From Tricholoma matsutake (taxonomy: Eukaryota > Basidiomycota > Agaricomycetes > Agaricales > Tricholomataceae): a stretch of 64,000 bases of DNA. Both the position numbers and the translations under genes were made by a program. Location: contig AP026543.1 in NCBI GenBank assembly GCA_026075535.2, positions 7,626,001-7,690,000 on the forward strand. The letters are read 5' to 3'. This document shows positions 52,902-63,970 of the stretch, piece after piece. Below the pieces are notes generated by a model that was given only the letters and a program-made list of their open reading frames with translations, did no database searches and was not told the DNA's origin. Each line of letters starts with the position of its first letter. Position 1 is the stretch's first letter.

Positions 52902-54294
52902 ATGGAGGAATACTCTCGCATGGATCCATATGGCAGATCTACGTATGAGGAGGGAATCGACAGTAAGATTGTTATTATGGGAAACTCAGGTCTGATTTGT
53001 CGCTTTTCGTTCGATGCGTATTGTAATTATTCAACTCCCAGGTGTCGGCAAAACTAGCCTTCTACAGCGTTACATCCAAAACAAATTCGACCCTAAGAAC
53101 ACGACCTCTACGAGCGGTGCTTTTTTCGTTACGAAAAAAGTGTATGTTAATGGTCTCAGAGTGCGCCTACAACTATGGGATACTGCTGGGCAGGAGAGGT
53201 TTCGGAGTATGGTGCGTTTTTTATACCCTCTCGTGGGCGTGTTCAATGAATATAGCGATTATCAACAGGCACCCATGTATTATCGAGGTCTGGTCAATCG
53301 TCTCCTCATTTCGCCTATCTACTGAAACCTCAAATTCTGTCCAGGTGCAAATGCGGCCCTGCTCTTGTATGACATTACCAATGCGTCAACGTTCGATGAC
53401 ATTCGAGGTTGGCTAGAGGGTCAGGACGATTTACCTTTCTTAATTGGTCAGCTGACCTCGCTCGTCGCATCTAGAGCTTAAGAAAAACTGTCCATCAGGG
53501 TTGATAATATACATCGTCGGCTCTAAGGCCGATCTTTACCGTCATCGGCAGGTCACCCCAGATTTAGCACGGCTCTCCCTGCATAACTGGTTCCCCCCAC
53601 CCAGACCGCCTACGCCTCCCCCTCCACCGCAACCTTCCACACTTTCCTATATACGGCCTCGTTTCACGTCTTTTCCTGGTCTTCGTTCTCCACCCACCAC
53701 ACTACCCACGTTATCACCTGAATCGCCTGCTTATCTTGACTTACCTCCAAACCAAGCCTCAGGATTAACGCGCAGTAAGACCGTAGTCCATATTCGTGCT
53801 AAGCCTTCTGGCCCATCCACTTTGATTCGTGCCAAGACTAGTGCTTCTAGTACCCGAGCGCCGAACCCTTCTCGTTTCTCGCAATTTGGAACGCAGAACG
53901 GTGGCTGGATCGACAGCGGAGAGACAAGTAGTAATAGCATCAACGAAGATGACGAGGATGCTGTCGAGGAGAACGGATCAGGTGAATGGGGTCTCAGTAA
54001 GGGAATGGAATTGTTTGAAGTATCTGCCAAGGATGACATAGGTACGTGCCTTAAAATTCTCATGCCATCCAATTCTCAAGGTCTTTTGAAATAGGTATTC
54101 AGCATCTTTTCGACCACTTGATATCTGCGATCATCCTTCGAAAAGATATCATTGAAGAGGAGAACGAGTTGAAGAAACGAGATAGTGTATACTTATCGAA
54201 TGTCAGCACGCCAGCCTGGACCGCTCAGGCTGAGGAAGAAGAAGCTCGTGTCAATGCAGCAGGGCGGTTAGCAGGGAGTTGGAGTTGTTGCTAG
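52902..54294 (+). CDS. Rab-type small GTPase with a ~140-residue insertion between G4 and G5
   Basis: Ras-superfamily GTPase with Rab features, so likely on a membrane-traffic route. Six exons: 52902-52989, 53042-53211, 53269-53287, 53345-53419, 53475-54041, 54095-54294, all in phase, 372 residues (a normal Rab is near 200-220). P-loop [14 protein letters not shown] (27-40), switch I region with [29 protein letters not shown] (about 75), [21 protein letters not shown]4 as GSKADL (133-138; the usual NKxD has Ser for Asn), and G5 as VSAKDD (300-305). Between them lies a Pro-rich then Ser/Thr-rich then acidic insertion (about 150-290), starting [16 protein letters not shown]. The C-terminus WSCC ends in two Cys, the Rab prenylation signal. 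The insertion is encoded in one exon with no intron signals that would remove it. Confidence 0.9.
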
Positions 54295-54819
54295 TTGTCA
54301 GCCTGCTGGCACCTTTGGTCGTTCTTTGGTTTCTGTGCTCCGCCCCCTCCCCATTTCGTTACTACCCACTCACTACCACTTACATTCCAGCATTCCACTC
54401 TTCTGTCACTATTCTCGGTCAGCAATGTTGATACCTCTCACGACCCATCGCACAGCTGCAAATATCTTTTCATCATCCTTCACCTGCCCAATTCTCAGAG
54501 TTCTCTATTATACCTTCAGACGCTCACATCCACACTTATTTATCTTATATCTACTATATCAGTACATAGTACCATGACATGTCCATGACTTATGGAATAT
54601 AAAGAACATGCGATTCTAGTTTACCGCGCTTGTCAAATTTGCTTCCTTGACGTATATAAGTCTTCGATCTGAACGGATTCTGATATGATTTAAGCACGCG
54701 GTATTCTCAAAGGGGACTGCGCACGCTTTACTACATATGGGGTATTATCTCGGTGTTCGATCGTATATATAATTGTTGAGGACGCTGGATAAGGCGTTAT
54801 CGATTTATCACTCACCTTG
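54295..54819. other. Intergenic between the Rab and AMMECR1 genes
   Basis: Pyrimidine-rich at 54340-54560; no gene seen. Confidence 0.4.
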
Positions 54820-55664
54820 ATGTCCCTTCTCCCTGCAGATCCTGCTGTAGGCAAAGTTGGGGAGTCGGGATCTGACGTTTGTCTTCCTGAGCACTGTTTC
54901 CACGCCTTCGATGCCCTCTATTGTGCCCTCGTCCCCACCACACCCATAGATCCCACATTTCCTGACTATAAGCAGTGCGTCTCCTTTTAGGGACTATTAT
55001 ATGCGCCTTGTTGACTCGATCGATACCCTAGTCCACTGTTCGTCACATGGAATACACGTTCATCTCGTCCGGGCCGTGCACCACGACTTCGAGGCTGCAT
55101 CGGCTGCTTCGAAGCCTTGCCTCTGCGGGAGGGGCTGGCGGAATACGCACTGATCAGTGCGTTTCGTGATTCGAGGTTTAGGAAGATCGACAAGTCAGAA
55201 CTACAAAGTTTGGAATGCGGGTATGTTGAAACTGTTATGAGTGTTCCTTCGACATTTGCCTGAAAGGAAATCATACTAGGATATCCTTGCTGACTGATTT
55301 TGAGGATGCTGACTCTTATCTCGACTGGACTATTGGGGTACATGGAATCAACATTATATTTCCTCACCCGTCGCTCCTTAACACAAGCTCATCCGAGACG
55401 CCATCACCGCTCTCCTCTTCTTCGTATCTACCAAGGATTACCTCGAAGCAGTCGTTTTCAGCTACGTATCTACCAGATGTCATCCCAGAACAGGGGTGGA
55501 ACAAGATAGAGGCTGTAGACAGCGCCATTAAGAAGGCTGGTTGGAATGGCCGCATCACAGAGGACATCCGCAGGAGTGTTAAGTTGCGGAGATACCAGAG
55601 CAAGAAATGTTCTGTTACGTGGGAAGAGTACATCCATTGGAGGGAGATAAGCACTCGTGGATAG
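54820..55664 (+). CDS. AMMECR1: AMMECR1-domain protein
   Basis: Member of the AMMECR1 family, conserved from archaea to man; biochemical role not established. Three exons: 54820-54974, 55032-55220, 55280-55664, in phase, 242 residues. Motifs: HCFHAFDALYCAL, PLFVTWNT, the signature LRGCIGCF (about 76), REGLAEYALISAFRDSRF, ISLLTDFEDADSYLDWTIGV, HGINIIF, then ATYLPDVIPEQGWNKIEAVD and LRRYQSKK. A Ser-rich loop (SLLNTSSSETPSPLSSSS) interrupts the usual strand. It converges on the PPR gene (69 bp between stops). Confidence 0.93.
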
Positions 55665-55733
55665 CACTGTATATTAATGCTAGGTTAGGATAAGTCGCGC
55701 AAGGGTGAATATCAGTAATGAGATGCTGGCAGA

Positions 55734-57584
55734 CTACCTCTGTGAATAGCCTTTATCTATACGGCCACCGTCCCCGAGAAAAAGTTTGGCTCGAATTCGG
55801 TGCAAGCGATTGTTTGGCCCATACCACGGTATTTTAAACCTAGTTTCGAGTTGTTTCCATACTTGGCGAAGGAGAGCAACATCGTTCCCACTCGTCTTCT
55901 CAAAGGCTACCATAATCCAATAAACAGTAGATTGACTGACAATGGTGTGTTCAGGTAAGACCAGAAAACTGTCAAATAACGCTTGGAGGTTCGTCAATGA
56001 CCACGCTGGCTGCCCTGGAGGGTTAGCAACGCGGAATCGGGGTGGAGCTGTACCATCCCTCATTAAGCGTACGCCGTGCCGCGAGAACCCTAGGAAGATA
56101 GCTCGGAAGATAGCGATCGTCGGAGAGTACGGCGTTGGTGTCAGAACGCTGTTTTCATCTGTAACGAGGGGCGCACCCATCTCTAGGTTGGGCGAGGATA
56201 TCATATCCATAAAGACGGACAATGTTGCCAGGAGGTTGCCGTGATGAGCTAGGATCTGAATCACGGTGGTAAACGTTACCTCGTTCGGTTTCATGTCTGG
56301 CGGTATGGTGATATGTTCTTCAACTCGAAGGCGATGAGCGATGGAAGCCACGTCATCCTCACCGACATATATCTCAGGGCTCATATTATGTCGAAACAAG
56401 CGGTAGACCATCATCACGAGATCCACTCGACCGTTGTAACCATAGGACCATAGGCAAGCGTTGATACCATCCAGGCCTAGCTCAAGATTTTGTTCTTGCA
56501 TTTTGAGGAGAGTTGATCGAACACCTGACAACTGTTTTGTGAGAGTGAAGTATCTGAGGACAGAAAGATGTGTGATCCTGTTCGGAGCCAGACCTGAAGT
56601 CGTCAAAAGACTGATCGCATAGCGAAACGCAGAAGCATGCAATGTGCGAGAGGCGAGGCTGATCAATATGGTGTGTGTGTATATGTCGGGTTCGACTGGA
56701 GGGTTCTGAAGAAGCTTGTTTCCATCCTCTTCGTTGCGATCGAGAGTCTTCCCTGGTGCTCTCCCGGAGATCATATCTTGGTACATGCCCAACGAGGTCC
56801 TGAAGTCATCTAGACTTGTCTTACGCCACCCCTTTCCAGCCCCATCTATCAGAGCATTCCACTCATGAAGCTTTATTTCACCACCAGCTTCCCTAACTGC
56901 ATGTAGGACTGATAAGAGCCGCAGAAACTGCTTCCGTGTCTTGGGCCTGTGTCGGGCCAAAACGCGAATTAGGCGATGCATGTGCGCGAAAGGAACGCGT
57001 GGCTTTCCGGCAGTCACGTCGTCGGGGAGGTAGAGGAGATTGCAATAAGCTTCCCATGCTTCTGCAACCGATTGGGTAGTAGCCAATATTTGGAGGAGAC
57101 TCTGACGCCATGCCTCTAAGTCGATAGAGGGGTGGGAGTGTGATGATATATTCTTTTTTACTTTGTGTAGGCGGAGAGTCTTGACAGAAAATGGTCGCCA
57201 TGGAAGACCAGAAGGGTATGTAGTTTTTGTGATATAGGGGTCCACAGAAGAATTTGTGAATGTCGACTGTGAGGTCTCGACAAGGTCGTGATGCCCTCCT
57301 TCCGAGACAGGTTCTTGACTTTCTTTGACACCTTTCCAAGTTTCTCTGCCCTCGACAGTTACCTGGTGCTCTATTGAGGGTTCTCGAGATTTGTTTCGTT
57401 CGACTGAAGCGCCAACGTTTTCTCCGTGTACGGTATCGTGATATGCTCTTCGTCGGTCCTGGTGAACTTGTGTGCCAGGAGATGCGCCGAACTGCATTCC
57501 TTGTGCAGTCACCAAAAAAGATGGCGCGCAATTGCTCGTTAATCTTGAGCGAAGACATGAAACGCGGAATGCTGCAGTGCACAT
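55734..57584 (-). CDS. Pentatricopeptide-repeat protein, probably mitochondrial
   Basis: Single exon of 616 residues. The first 28 residues (MCTAAFRVSCLRSRLTSNCA) are basic and lack acids, a likely mitochondrial presequence. Helical pairs in PPR register are seen from about 290 onward: PDIYTHTILISLASRTLHAS, LAPNRITHLSVLRYFTLTKQ, LELGLDGINACLWSYGYNGR and MKPNEVTFTTVIQILAHHGN. Such proteins bind organellar RNA for processing or translation. The target cannot be told. Lack of introns is unusual next to the intron-rich neighbours, but common for PPR genes. Confidence 0.85.
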   Translation of the reverse strand: MCTAAFRVSCLRSRLTSNCAPSFLVTAQGMQFGASPGTQVHQDRRRAYHDTVHGENVGASVERNKSREPSIEHQVTVEGRETWKGVKESQEPVSEGGHHDLVETSQSTFTNSSVDPYITKTTYPSGLPWRPFSVKTLRLHKVKKNISSHSHPSIDLEAWRQSLLQILATTQSVAEAWEAYCNLLYLPDDVTAGKPRVPFAHMHRLIRVLARHRPKTRKQFLRLLSVLHAVREAGGEIKLHEWNALIDGAGKGWRKTSLDDFRTSLGMYQDMISGRAPGKTLDRNEEDGNKLLQNPPVEPDIYTHTILISLASRTLHASAFRYAISLLTTSGLAPNRITHLSVLRYFTLTKQLSGVRSTLLKMQEQNLELGLDGINACLWSYGYNGRVDLVMMVYRLFRHNMSPEIYVGEDDVASIAHRLRVEEHITIPPDMKPNEVTFTTVIQILAHHGNLLATLSVFMDMISSPNLEMGAPLVTDENSVLTPTPYSPTIAIFRAIFLGFSRHGVRLMRDGTAPPRFRVANPPGQPAWSLTNLQALFDSFLVLPEHTIVSQSTVYWIMVAFEKTSGNDVALLRQVWKQLETRFKIPWYGPNNRLHRIRAKLFLGDGGRIDKGYSQR

Positions 57585-58209
57585 TAGGAAATTCCACAGC
57601 AGCTGCAGAATGGTCCCATTTACTCTGACCGTGAACTTTTCTCCGCATGTTTCATAGCCGATTCAATGGGCGATTCATATTGTTCTACCACCTATCTACT
57701 ACATGTACGATATTTGACTTGATCTATTAACTTCCCTCCCATGTCAAAGCCTCGACGTAATGCTCGAGCCAAAAGCTTCTGTGGCACTATGTGATGTTGC
57801 GACGCGAGTTATTACAAAGAAAACGCCGTCGTATCTTCAAGCTCACTCGGCTGACGAAATCATTAATTAGGGTCTTTCAGTAGCGATTTGGAGGCTTAAT
57901 TTCGAGCATGGCAGACTTCGGCAAGTTTCAGGAGACTCCGAAATGCAAGCTTTGAATGCATGGTGATTTCGAGGACATTTTGGTATTGGAGAATCCAGAT
58001 GTCCGTGCGTCTGTCTGTCTGTCTGCCACAAAAAATATAAATCAAGTTCTCCGGACTAGCTATTGGTTCTATGTAATGAACTAAGCACAAAATATCTTCT
58101 AAAGTACTGAATATGGCACTCATATAAAGTTGATGTGTATAACGAGCTTAAGACTCAAGAGATATGTGCAACAATCTAGTCTCTCCTAGGCAGACTTCGA
58201 TATAAGGTA
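57585..58209. other. Intergenic, edge of the second transposon block
   Basis: Promoter region of the PPR gene, then AT-rich sequence with a short (GTCT)n run at about 58003-58024. No gene seen. Confidence 0.4.
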
Positions 58210-59454
58210 CAGTTGCGGACAAACAAATACGACAACTTTTTGGGACCTAATTTTGTGGCTCATCACAATTGTTCTGAGACCTTAAAACCCATTAAAACAC
58301 ATAGTTTAAAGCATAATGAACAGGATTCTACGAGCCGATTCTTCGAAATCAAAATTTTGGGTTTTTGACCCCAAAATTTTGGCCACCCCCCCGAAAAAAT
58401 TCGGTAAAATCATGAAAAATAGCGCAATCAACTCCTTTTAATTAGCTGCGTCGGCCATAATAAAATGAATAAACTTCACCAAAAAAGGAAATTTCTGCCA
58501 GTTACCTTTGGAATCAACTCCGTTGCACCTTCCTACGCTAGACTTGCTCTTGGAAGGGCCTAATTTTTGTCAAGGGATAAATAATAACTGTCATAAATGT
58601 CATGTGCTTTGCACTAATCACGTGACATCAACGCCGTGTCGCAACATTGACGCGCAAGGGCTGGCGGAACGGGAAAATCACATATCCACTCAGATTTTTT
58701 TTTCAGTACCCGTTTGACCCCCCTCCCCCCTCCTTCCATATATAGTAAGTTTTCATCATGTGTTAATGTTTTTCTCAGAATTAATTTGAAAAAATCTTTG
58801 CACCAACATCGAAACAACTCATCGACCATCACTCGCGCATTCTGCTTTCAAGTTATTGCTTCTCTTCTCCTGCTCTCGGCTCTACTGCTCTTGGGACATC
58901 ACTATCCAAATCAAACATGTGGCAGCAAGCATGCCCACTGCCATGTCGCCGTGCCACCCATAAAATGTGTCTCGAGTCCGACACGGTGTTGTCAAGAGGA
59001 ACAACAATGGAGGGGTGATAACATAGGATGCAGGGAAGACCTGCCATTAAGGCTAGTGCAGTGTTTACTGGTGGCAGGTGCGTAAACGGGGTATGGGTGG
59101 ATCGTCACAAGAAGTCGCCCAAGTCTGCACTCCCCCCCCACTGCTGCTAGGGAAGCATGTCCATGGCAGGATAGTGCAGTATCTGCCCTGTTACAGTGTT
59201 CTGGTGGTCCTTGCACCACTGATTTGTGTTGCATAGTATGTAGCTGTTGAATACAATCTAATTAACATTCAAATAAGTTTATGACAGAGTTATAGTCCCC
59301 AAAGTAGTTGATTCATATGCCCTCTGACATGGTAAGTCTCTGTTTATACCACTTGAACAGCTATTCTAAGTGTTTCATGGCCAGATGAAGCCATTCTGCA
59401 TCATTTACAGGTAGGTCATATTTTTTTTTTCAGCCTCCGGCGGTACCCCCCCCC

Positions 59455-59856
59455 TGTTAGGAAACCACCCCATTACCTAATAAAATTTCATTTTTATTTT
59501 ATTATGTCAAATTATGCTACATGACACCAAATTACGCTACACTTTGATAGCGTGGGAATTTTATTTCGCACGCATCAATATGTATGCGCATGTGCGAATG
59601 CGTTGGTAACAACAATGTACAATATATGTAACATAGTATATAAACCCTAAATATATGCCTAGGGGACCCCAGTTGTGTTCTCTTAGGTATTCCACCTATG
59701 TTTTCGGTGTGAAGGGCCTATCTCAACAAACTCACCTATTAATAACCCATTGCATCAAAACCATCAATTCCCCCATCATGAGCATGGATCCCACCCCCTT
59801 CTTGTAGAGAGAACCCGCACGGTCTTAGCTAGCAGATAGTGGGTGTCGCCCTAACA
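59455..59856. repeat. Solo LTR (402 bp), family not seen elsewhere here
   Basis: TGTTAGGAAACC...GTCGCCCTAACA with inverted tips TGTTAGG/CCTAACA, flanked by CCCCC on both sides (59450-59454, 59857-59861, both in C runs). It contains TATATAAACCC at 59637-59648, the expected promoter of a plus-strand element. Confidence 0.75.
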
Positions 59857-60392
59857 CCCCCCCCCTACCCGCAGTTCGGGATTCCTGTTCCACCAGCCCC
59901 TTGTTGACACGACACAATACTTTGCATTTGAAATTCATGAGCCTTAGGGTGCAACATGTAAATGATAGAATTGGCAGATATTAGCAGCAATATTTACCAG
60001 GTATATACACAATGTTGATCATATATAGTCTTGCAGCTAAACTCATATCCATAGGCGCTATTGAAAAAATATGGGGTCTTTGATGGGCATACTATTCTGG
60101 CTTATTTTTAACATCTGAAAGCTATGCGACTGCTTATGCATATGTTGTACAATTTCCTTTGAAAAGCCCTCAGCAATGAAGAAGTTGGGATTCAGCTATG
60201 TGAATTTTTTTGAGCTTATCATTTGTTTACTTCCATTAATTCAAACATAGACGCAATCCAATTGTAATAAACAATCTCTAACAATAGACTTTCAAGTTGA
60301 TTTCAAAGTAAGAATCCATATTAGGCAGGTCATTTCAATCATATCCATTAGGGGAAGCAACTAATCACACAAAATGTTGCCAAAAAAGAGTA

Positions 60393-60828
60393 AGATAGAT
60401 CTCATTCAGAACAAATGTGATCATGTGAAATGCATGACATTGGACTAGATCATAGTTGGCAGTCATTTTGATGACACTTTTAAAACTTCTGGCTGCACAG
60501 AGTTGTTGAAAATCATTTTTATTAATGATCTGTTACTTTACATTCTCCAAAGGTGTTGAGGCTGAGGAGTCATTAGGTTTGCAAGTGCTGAATCTGGATG
60601 CTGTGACCATGTAGTCACAATGTCAAGTTCCCACTTCCAGAAACCTAATGGCAACTTCTACAGTCAAGTTTCTCCTATTGTAAAAACAATATAACCTGGA
60701 CATGTATGATTTAAATAGCTTTGTGGAAATGGATTTTTTTTAAATATGCTGTGAAGTGAATTTAGCAGAAGTCTATTCAAATGTCACACATTTCATGTGA
60801 TCACATTTGTTCTGAACAAGATCTATCT
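60393..60828. mobile_element. MITE E1 (436 bp, TA target)
   Basis: About 48-bp inverted ends (AGATAGATCTCATTCAGAAC...) flanked by TA at 60391-60392 and 60829-60830. The interior matches that of E2 in reverse orientation. Confidence 0.78.
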
Positions 60829-61092
60829 TAATTGAGCTTGTAAACAATGAGTTCTGTTGATTACATACTGACCATGACCAATTTTTGCTCCTCAACTCCT
60901 CAAAAGGGGTACAAAATGTTGTGAAAAATGACCCAAAAGATTTGGCCACCCTAAAATGTCATGGGAAAAACCTCGGAGATATGTTTTTTGACATATTTTG
61001 ACGAGCTTAATCCAAATCTGAAATCCGTTTGTGCTAGAAAATTCCCGATCACAAGATATCAAAGTTGTCGTGTTTGTTTGTCTGCAACTGGA

Positions 61093-61955
61093 GGGTTTGT
61101 TCACTCCCAACCACATCATGTGGCTAAAGAGTAACAAACTGTAACACATTAGGATTTCTCTAATTACTGTTTCCCTTAAATATTTCTCTCAAAAGTAAAA
61201 CCTAAGACCTCCATAAAATATCCTTCTGAAGAAGTTCTAGGTGCTTGATTACTTGATTCTGAGGATGGAGGAAAGTTATTAGACCTAAGGTAGATCTCAT
61301 TCAGAACCAACTTGATCACATGAAATGGGTGACATTTCAACAGACTTCTGCTGAAGTTTCTTAACTGCACATTATCAAAAAATCCCTTCCCACAGAGTTA
61401 TTTAAACCATAGTATTCCAGGTGCTAATGAATTTACAATAGTAAAAACTTGACTGTGGAAGCTGCCATTAAGTTTCTCAAAGCAAGAACTTCTGGATGTG
61501 ACAACATGGTCACAGCAGCCAGATTCAATGCTCACAAACCTAATGGCAACTCAGCCTCACCACTTTTGGAGAAAGTGAAGTGACATATCTTTAGGGATGA
61601 CATTTTGAAACATTTTTGTGGGGCCAAAATGTTGTCTAGCCAAATGGCAATTATGATTTGGAGAATGTCACTCATTTCACATGATCAAGTTGATTCTGAA
61701 TGAGATCTACCTTAGGTCGAGCATTCATGGACATTGCCAGACATTGGTATAAAGTTGATCAAACCCTAATAACTTTCCTCCTTCTTCACAATTGAGGGAT
61801 CGGTAAACTAGACTCTCTTGAAAATGTTATTTCCTGTGGATTATAGGTTTTACATTTGAGAAAAATACTTGTTTGAAGCAGTAATTAGATGGATGGTTGT
61901 TGGCCACAATTTGTCACTCTTTATCCACATGATGTGGTTGGGAGTGAATGAACCC
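61093..61955. mobile_element. MITE E3 (863 bp with E2 nested inside)
   Basis: Inverted ends GGGTTTGTTCACTCCCAACC and its partner at 61936-61955 continue as an inverted repeat for about 100 bp. TA follows on the right (61956-61957); the left neighbour is GA. E2 sits between the arms. Confidence 0.6.
61288..61712. mobile_element. MITE E2 (425 bp, TA target)
   Basis: Same family as E1: ends AGGTAGATCTCATTCAGAAC and inverse, flanked by TA (61286-61287, 61713-61714). Nested in E3. Confidence 0.78.
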
Positions 61956-63348
61956 TATCTTATGTGATGTGACTGATGGATCATGATATATGAAGTCTGC
62001 TGTTTACCAAACCCATGCTAGAAAATAACCGGGTAGTGCGCCGGCAAGCAGCAGCAGAGCCCGCTACTAGTGGAAGTGCTCCAGAATGCCATGGTGGACC
62101 CTAACCCTAAGGTTGGTGCAGACACATGACTGGCTTCAATTCACAACTCAAAGAAACTTGGATTGTTAACTCACTACACATTGTGCTATCAACCTCTAAT
62201 CCATTTCCCTGGCCAGTTGAAATACCAACAGGCTTGACTATATCATTATGTCTCCTGCCAGTGCTGGGTTGAGTTTGACTTTCTGTTGCTCAACAGGGAT
62301 CTCAAGGTTTTCTTCAATACTTTGGATTTGAACAGTTACTATATGTATCCTGCCAGTGCTGGGTTGAGTTTGACTTTCTGTCACTCATTTGTGGACCTCA
62401 GAATACCTTCAGATAACAGTTCTTTGCGATCTCAAAATGATTTGTGATGACTGAGTTGGAGGAATTTCATATTACAAGTACATTTTTCAAGGAAAGAACA
62501 TCTATTCTCTGCACACCTAGCAAGCTTGAGCAACTTGAGTTAGTACCTGGACTTTTGGTGAGTTGACTTCATTTTTGGTTATTTTCTGCTGTTAAATGTT
62601 CCACCATGCATACTTGTGTCTAGTTCATGGACAGGAGAAGAACTTGTACAAATTGACGTGCTGCCCAGGCATCATGATCAAGAACTTGAGGGTGCTTCAC
62701 TCCTTCTGTCTCACTCATGGTGTCGTGCCTCAGAATAGGTAGCCCATCAACTTATTCTAGCAATCCTTATCCCAATTCTATGTATTTTAACATTCTGTCC
62801 TAACTACTGCTAAAAGAAGGGATGACTTCCAGCTGAAAGACAAATACTTTGTTGAGGAAAGGGAACCATGACATAGTCCAAGTGATGACTCATCTGAGTC
62901 ATGGTTTCCCTGGGACACACCTCGATTACTCACCCCAAGCCAGTTGTGATGAGGTCAAAGAATAACTGGAGATGTGCAACATCCATCAGTGGTGCCAAAC
63001 AACAAACACCAATGATAACACTACATCCTCCTGACTCTCTCCATTGCCCACTCATACTTTCATCATTACTTCCAAATAACAATCCTCTTACCTACCCATT
63101 ACCAACTGCAAGATCAAGAAAAGTTGGCTCTGATGAGGAAAAGTAAGTAAGCAATTTGATTGACATCATTCTAAAACATGCTTATAAAGTCACTAGTTTT
63201 TTGTCCACCTCAAATTACCCCAGCTGCCCATTCTCCTGACAGGTAACATGTTGGAGCCATCTGGTTTATTCCAAAACTGAAGAAAAATGTTTTACAAAAA
63301 CTTCGTGCAACAGTTTGACCTCCAAGGCACAAAGACACTTGCTGGGGC
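61956..63348. other. Intergenic with a direct repeat
   Basis: A block of about 40 bp (TCCTGCCAGTGCTGGGTTGA and on) occurs at 62254 and again at 62348. A small palindrome ATGACTCATCTGAGTCAT is at about 62885-62902. The frame at 62901-63146 has no family features. No gene supported. Confidence 0.45.
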
Positions 63349-63763
63349 TGTTAAGATTCACACTGTGATCTCCAAATCAGTGCGTTTGATGCGTGTCCTA
63401 TTCTTGGCACATCCCTTTGATGGGCCAGACAAATGCGGGTTGTGATTGGTCGAGATCAGTGCATTTGATGCATGTGCTATTCTTAGCTCACCCCTTTGAT
63501 GTGTTTGTGTGAACGCATCAAAGAAACCTTTTTCTCTCTCATATCCTTTATCTAACCGAACATATATATAGAGGTAGATAGATACATGGTCACCTCAGTC
63601 ACTTATACAAGGACTGAGGTGAGCATTGCACTATACTCCCATTCTACAGAACACTTACTGTACCTTAGTTTACTGTTGTATATTCTAGGTACAGTCCCAT
63701 TGTATACAGTCACTTATACAAGGACTGAGTTTACTCTTGTATATTCTAGGTTGATTTTCTACA
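63349..63763 (+). repeat. 5' LTR of copia E (415 bp)
   Basis: TGTTAAGATTCACAC...TTGATTTTCTACA. Two CTCAGTC...GACTGAG motifs (63593-63619, 63708-63728). A TATATATA box is at 63560-63569. U3 carries a 79-bp tandem duplication (ATCAGTGC(G/A)TTTGATGC at 63376 and 63455), so it is longer than the LTRs of A and B. Confidence 0.85.
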
Positions 63764-63970
63764 GGTTATGGGCCACTTTCATCGTTGAATCAACAGTAGA
63801 AAACTCCTAGCCACTGGGCATTTTTCCTGACATCATTTCCTTTGATCGATCGATCACCTTTGTGCCTCAGATCCTGGACCTGGTACTTCCATCCTGTCAT
63901 GTGCACCTCCTTTGTTGCCTAGCACACCCCCTATGCCCCTTCTCCTATCATATCTAGGCCTTGTTTCATC

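Larger units (their letters stand above)
58210..61090. mobile_element. TIR element with Tc1/mariner-like ends, no transposase
   Basis: Left end CAGTTGCGGACAAACAAATA (58210, preceded by TA) and the inverse at 61061-61090 match at 28 of 30 positions. A solo LTR (59455-59856) and MITE E1 (60393-60828) lie inside. Without them about 2.0 kb remain; no DDE transposase motif was seen in any frame, only short frames such as 58714-59085. The right TA is replaced by GA, perhaps because MITE E3 starts exactly there. Confidence 0.65.

Noticed and set aside
38174..57584. Biosynthetic gene cluster or defence system
   Set aside because: The genes are unrelated housekeeping functions in mixed orientation, with no backbone synthase, transporter or NLR-type gene.
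58714..59085. Open frame inside the mariner-like element, candidate transposase
   Set aside because: No DDE-type motifs; Cys/His-rich by chance and bounded by low-complexity sequence.
59455..59856. LTR belonging to a complete element
   Set aside because: No second copy within the window and both flanks carry the same duplication, so it is a solo LTR.
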